This document shows, in pieces, positions 39,482-42,601 of a DNA stretch of 42,601 nt. Under the pieces are notes generated by a model. That model saw only the letters and a list, made by a program, of their open reading frames with translations. It was not told where the DNA came from and did no database searches. Where the stretch lies: positions 116,292 to 158,892 of the forward strand of contig DKDP01000051.1 of NCBI GenBank assembly GCA_002449395.1. The letters are read 5' to 3'. The translations under genes and the position numbers were made by a program. The DNA is from Ruminococcaceae bacterium UBA6845 (GTDB lineage Bacteria > Bacillota > Clostridia > Oscillospirales > Acutalibacteraceae). How positions within the stretch are numbered: the first letter of the stretch is position 1; each line of letters opens with the position of its first letter.

Positions 39482-40960
39482 ATGGGAAACAATTTTGCTA
39501 TCAAAAATTACCTTGATGCCGATAAGGTGACAAAGGAGCTTGACGCTCTTATCAAAAAGCCGATTTACAGCATCAAACCCGACGCTCTCAAGAAATATGA
39601 GACCGAATACTACGCAAAGAAGTGCGCAAAGTCAAAGGAAATGATCGACATTGCCAAGCAGAGAATCCCCGGCGGTGTTCAGCACAACCTCGCATTCAAC
39701 TATCCGTTCCCGCTTGTCTTTACAAAGGCATCGGGCAACAAGCTCTATGATATAGACGGCAACGAATACTACGATTTCCTTCAGGCGGGCGGTCCGACAA
39801 TTATCGGAAGCAACCCTCCCGAGATTCGTGAAAAGGTTATCGAACTGCTCAACGACTGCGGTCCGTCAACAGGTCTTTTCCACGAGTATGAGTACAAGCT
39901 CGCTAACAAGATTGCCGAGTGCGTTCCGTCGGTAGAGATGTTCCGTATGCTCGGTTCGGGCACAGAGGCTTGTATGTGTGCTGTTCGTGTTGCAAGACTT
40001 GCAACAAAGCATAAGAACATTCTTAAAATGGGCGGCGCATATCACGGTTGGTCGGATCAGCTTGCATACGGTATGCGTGTTCCCGGAACCAAGAATCTCC
40101 AGTCGAGAGGCGTTCCAATGTTTGTATTCAAGCACACGGACGAGTTCTTCCCGAACGACCTCAACGACCTTGAAAGAAAGCTCAAGAAAAACGAGCTTAC
40201 AGGCGGCACGGCAGGCGTATTCATTGAGCCGGTAGGTCCCGAGAGCGGCACAAGACCTCTCAGCAAGGAATTTATCAAGGGCGCAGAGGCACTCTGCCAT
40301 AAGTACGGCGCACTTCTCATCTTCGACGAGGTTGTTACAGGCTTCAGAATCGGACTTTCGGGCGCTCAGGGCTACTTCGGCGTTGATCCCGACCTCACAA
40401 TCTTCGGCAAGATCGTTGCCGGCGGATATCCGGGAGCAGGCGGAATCGGCGGTCACAGAGACGTTATGGCTCATCTCGGCGCAGGTCTTGATTCCTCGGG
40501 CAAAAAGGTTAAGAAAGCAATGTGCGGCGGTACAATGGCGGCAACTCCCCTTTCGTGCGTTGCGGGATATCATACAATCTGCGAGATTGAGAGAACCAAT
40601 GCCTGCGAGAAAGCGGGACTTATGGGCGACAGGCTTATCGAGGGAATCCAGAAGTCAATTAAAAAGCATAATCTTCCGTTCGTCGCATTCAATCAGGGCT
40701 CAATCTGCCATCTTGACACAGTAGGTACAATGCACTTTGCAATCAACTGGTCAAAGCCGTGGGAGATTCCCGAGATTCTCAAGCAGACGAGTGCACGTCA
40801 GAAAGAGATGGAACATATGGGAGCCGCTTATATGGCTGAGGGTATGGTTACTCTCGCCGGAAGCCGACTTTACACCAGCGCCGCATACACAGAAGAGGAT
40901 ATCGACGATGCAATTGCACGCTTCGACAGAGTATTCGATAACTGCGGCAGAATCGGTTAA
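39482..40960 (+). CDS. Class III aminotransferase (glutamate-1-semialdehyde aminomutase-like)
   Basis: This 492-residue pyridoxal-phosphate enzyme has fold type I, class III architecture. GSGTEACMCAVRVARLAT binds cofactor phosphate. AYHGW is at about 187-191 and EPVGPESGTR at about 249-258. FDEVVTGFR holds the cofactor-ring Asp282. The Schiff-base lysine is Lys310 in IFGKIVAGGYPGAGGIGG. It resembles glutamate-1-semialdehyde aminomutase in these motifs, but it carries an extra N-terminal helical segment of about 60 residues and lies with sugar genes, not haem genes. A transaminase acting on a keto or amino sugar or related acid is more likely. AAAGGAGG lies seven bases before ATG 39482; the in-frame start at 39431 has no ribosome site. 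The aldolase gene follows after 24 bases. Confidence 0.82.
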   Translation: MGNNFAIKNYLDADKVTKELDALIKKPIYSIKPDALKKYETEYYAKKCAKSKEMIDIAKQRIPGGVQHNLAFNYPFPLVFTKASGNKLYDIDGNEYYDFLQAGGPTIIGSNPPEIREKVIELLNDCGPSTGLFHEYEYKLANKIAECVPSVEMFRMLGSGTEACMCAVRVARLATKHKNILKMGGAYHGWSDQLAYGMRVPGTKNLQSRGVPMFVFKHTDEFFPNDLNDLERKLKKNELTGGTAGVFIEPVGPESGTRPLSKEFIKGAEALCHKYGALLIFDEVVTGFRIGLSGAQGYFGVDPDLTIFGKIVAGGYPGAGGIGGHRDVMAHLGAGLDSSGKKVKKAMCGGTMAATPLSCVAGYHTICEIERTNACEKAGLMGDRLIEGIQKSIKKHNLPFVAFNQGSICHLDTVGTMHFAINWSKPWEIPEILKQTSARQKEMEHMGAAYMAEGMVTLAGSRLYTSAAYTEEDIDDAIARFDRVFDNCGRIG

Positions 40961-40984
40961 TCTAACAGCAAGGGGGACGTTTAA

Positions 40985-42202
40985 GTGTATACTTTGGAAG
41001 ACGGAAAAAGAGCCGTCATTGAAGCAGGTCACAGACTGCTTGAAACGGGTCTTATAGCAAGAACGTGGGGAAACGTAAGTGCAAGAATATCGGATACCCA
41101 ATTTGTAATCACACCGAGCGGAAAGCCGTATGACACGCTCACGCCCGATGATATTGTTGTTGTCAACATTGCCGATTGCAGTTACGACGGCGACGTCAAA
41201 CCGTCGAGCGAAAAGGGAATCCATGCCGACGCTTACGCATTGAGAAGCGATGTAAATTTTGTTATTCACACTCATCAGGTCAACGCCTCGGTGATCGGAG
41301 CGGCGGGTCTGCCGATTGATCCCGTGCCCAAGGCTTACAGAGACATTCTCGGTGAGACTGTTCCGTGCGCAGGCTACGGAATGCCCTCCACCGACAAGCT
41401 GAGAAATGCAGTCAGGAAAGAATATGCAAATAATCCGACTTGCAAGGCGTTTCTTATGGTTCATCACGGAGCGGTTTGTCTCGGCAAGGACTTTGACGAA
41501 ACGTTTGAAATAATTCAGGCGCTCGAAAAAGCCTGTGAAATCAAGCTCGAAAAGGCATTTTTGATGTATGAGGGCACACCCGAATATACAAAGAAGCTGA
41601 TGCTTAACAGCTATATCAGGCACACGGGCGGCAAGGCTCTTCCCGAGTATGTTTCCGATTTCGGCAGCAGCGTCAGAGACGGAGAATTTTTCCTGCTCAC
41701 ATTCAAGAGCGGTGCAAACTTCAATGTCAGAATCAAGGGCTGTACCTGTGACAGCGATGCAAAACTGCCCTCCGTTGCAAAAATTCACGCCGCAATTTAC
41801 AAATCGTCCGACGTCAACTATATCCGTCATCTTTCGGAAAGCGACATTATCGCTTACAGTGTGACATCGGATTCGATTGATGCGAGACTTGACGATTTCG
41901 CACAGATCGCAGGTGCAAAAATCGGTTCGTTCCGCTGGGACGGCTCTGCAAAATGCGCTTCGGAAGCCGCAAGAAAAATCAAGGGCAAAAACGCCGTGCT
42001 TATCAACGGCGCAGGCGCACTTATAACGGGAAGCACTCCCGGTGACCTTGATGCGGTTGAACTGGTAATGAGCAAGGAGTGTAAAACTCAAATCGGTTCA
42101 CTCTTCCTCGGAAGCGGCGAACCTCTCGGCTATGCCGACCGTGTTCTCCAGCGAGTAATTTATGTAAACAAATACTCTAAGAAAGCAACCGAAGAGAACT
42201 GA
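40985..42202 (+). CDS. Tandem class II aldolase/adducin-domain protein
   Basis: This 405-residue protein has two class II aldolase-like domains. The first (residues about 1-205) is complete: GNVSAR (29-34), TPSGKPYD (43-50), SSEKGIH (catalytic Glu76), HTHQ (zinc ligands His95 and His97) and VHHGAV (His161). Fuculose-phosphate- or ribulose-phosphate-type enzymes use this set for zinc-dependent cleavage or epimerisation of ketose phosphates. The second (about 230-395) repeats the fold (PSVAKIHAAIYKSSDVNYIRH, INGAGALITG) but lacks the Glu, the second His of the HxH pair and the final His, so it is probably catalytically dead. The start is GTG 40985 with AGGGGGA eight bases upstream. It is in an operon with the aminotransferase. 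Confidence 0.8.
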   Translation: MYTLEDGKRAVIEAGHRLLETGLIARTWGNVSARISDTQFVITPSGKPYDTLTPDDIVVVNIADCSYDGDVKPSSEKGIHADAYALRSDVNFVIHTHQVNASVIGAAGLPIDPVPKAYRDILGETVPCAGYGMPSTDKLRNAVRKEYANNPTCKAFLMVHHGAVCLGKDFDETFEIIQALEKACEIKLEKAFLMYEGTPEYTKKLMLNSYIRHTGGKALPEYVSDFGSSVRDGEFFLLTFKSGANFNVRIKGCTCDSDAKLPSVAKIHAAIYKSSDVNYIRHLSESDIIAYSVTSDSIDARLDDFAQIAGAKIGSFRWDGSAKCASEAARKIKGKNAVLINGAGALITGSTPGDLDAVELVMSKECKTQIGSLFLGSGEPLGYADRVLQRVIYVNKYSKKATEEN

Positions 42203-42214
42203 ATATAAACTCAT

Positions 42215-42248
42215 AAAGCAGTGGCAAAAATAAATTTGTCACTGCTTT
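42215..42248 (+). terminator. Terminator of aminotransferase/aldolase operon
   Basis: A 14-bp stem (42215-42228 with 42235-42248, one G-T position) ends in a TTTT tract. Confidence 0.82.
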
Positions 42249-42313
42249 TGTATGTTTTCGGCAAAGTAGTCGGAGCGATATTGCGTCAAAAATAACTTTA
42301 ATCAAACTTTCTC

Positions 42314-42481
42314 GGTGCGATGAGGTTTCAAAAGTACGATTCGTAGGGTGCGATGACCACTGCACCGTGGAATGGTTAGAGTAAATTTCGTCAAACTTTT
42401 TATAAAACCCCTCAGTCACGGACAAACCGTGACAGCTCCCCTAAATGGGCGCCCATTATAGTTTCTGCCCACATCGCACCG
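42314..42481. repeat. Fragments of a GGTGCGATGA-type palindromic repeat
   Basis: CGGTGCGATGAGG (42313-42325) and GGGTGCGATGACC (42346-42358) are followed by the inverted form CATCGCACCG (42472-42481) and a partial CTGCACCGTGG. They look like degraded pieces of a short palindromic interspersed repeat. Confidence 0.5.
42406..42449 (+). repeat. Short palindromic interspersed repeat, copy 1
   Basis: The element reads AACCCCTCAGTC, then a hairpin GTCACGG-ACAAA-CCGTGAC (42415-42433), then AGCTCCCCTAAATGGG. The outer CCCCTC/CTCCCCT framework is the same as in the inverted copy at 42497-42558. Confidence 0.6.
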
Positions 42482-42496
42482 TGAAAATTGCGCTGA

Positions 42497-42558
42497 CTTT
42501 CCTTGCCTCCCTTGTAGGGGAGGTGGATTTGACGCTGTGCGTCAAAGACGGAGGGGTT
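42497..42558 (-). repeat. Short palindromic interspersed repeat, copy 2 (inverted)
   Basis: On the minus strand it reads AACCCCTCCGTC, then a hairpin TTTGACG-CACAG-CGTCAAA, then CCACCTCCCCT and a further GGGAGG hairpin. It shares the ends of copy 1 but has a different inner palindrome. No gene is visible from 42249 to the window end. Confidence 0.6.
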
Positions 42559-42601
42559 AAAATAAAAGTTTCAACGAATATTAATTACGAGACAAATATT
42601 T

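Noticed and set aside
39482..40960. Naming the aminotransferase hemL
   Set aside because: The cofactor motifs are shared by the whole class III family. The long N-terminal extension and the sugar-gene context argue against a haem enzyme, so no symbol is given.
40751..42091. 446-codon open frame on the minus strand
   Set aside because: It lies opposite the aldolase and the end of the aminotransferase, whose family motifs are unmistakable. It has no ribosome site and no recognisable domain.

Overview
The window looks like chromosome of a gut- or rumen-type Firmicute of the Ruminococcaceae/Oscillospirales kind. The signs are: genes packed on both strands with strong GGAGG-type ribosome sites and sigma-A-like promoters; a Trp T-box leader; two sporulation-associated families (YtvI-like and YlmC/YmxH-like); a Na+-pumping oxaloacetate decarboxylase with a GTP-type PEP carboxykinase; and secreted proteins with dockerin-like and cohesin-like modules. 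The species assignment is inference; no rRNA or other marker gene is present.

Layout. 1-2.4 kb: the 3' end of argS and a DUF2079 membrane protein. 2.4-4.9 kb (minus): glycogen phosphorylase. 5.2-7.6 kb: zapA and a U32 peptidase-family protein, translationally coupled. 7.6-8.9 kb (minus): AI-2E/YtvI-type membrane protein. 9.0-11.5 kb: homoserine dehydrogenase and aspartate kinase. 11.5-14.8 kb: a textbook T-box leader whose specifier reads UGG (Trp), then an ABC importer (binding lipoprotein, permease, ATPase), which the leader marks as a tryptophan transporter (trpXYZ). 14.9-17 kb: a PRC-barrel YlmC/YmxH protein and a secreted neutral-ceramidase-like protein. 17-18.9 kb (minus): PEP carboxykinase. 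19.1-28.8 kb (minus): three large secreted proteins (1328, 358 and 1375 residues) carrying dockerin-like, cohesin-like and twelve FIVAR-like modules, behind a strong promoter and a 265-nt leader. 29-35.5 kb (minus): guaB, then glyS followed by the four parts of a Na+-translocating oxaloacetate decarboxylase. 35.6-37.3 kb: ribokinase-like gene, tRNA-Thr(CGU) and a compact convergent locus that looks like a type I toxin-antitoxin pair. 37.3-42.2 kb: a divergent metabolic cluster (cupin and FGGY kinase on the minus strand; class III aminotransferase and a two-domain class II aldolase on the plus strand). 42.3-42.6 kb: a cluster of short palindromic interspersed repeats.

How the genes fit together. 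PEP carboxykinase and the oxaloacetate decarboxylase pump both act on oxaloacetate, linking PEP/pyruvate flow to a sodium gradient. Hom and LysC are the aspartate-family entry enzymes, followed by a separately controlled Trp importer. The three secreted proteins show no recognisable catalytic domain and look structural or adhesive.

Most notable observations: (1) an overlooked 32-residue holin-like toxin gene with a convergent small RNA, both from consensus promoters; (2) the Trp T-box with a palindrome filling the promoter spacer and a 13-codon Trp-containing mini-ORF behind it; (3) the three-gene dockerin/FIVAR surface cluster; (4) an unassigned kinase/aldolase/aminotransferase pathway.
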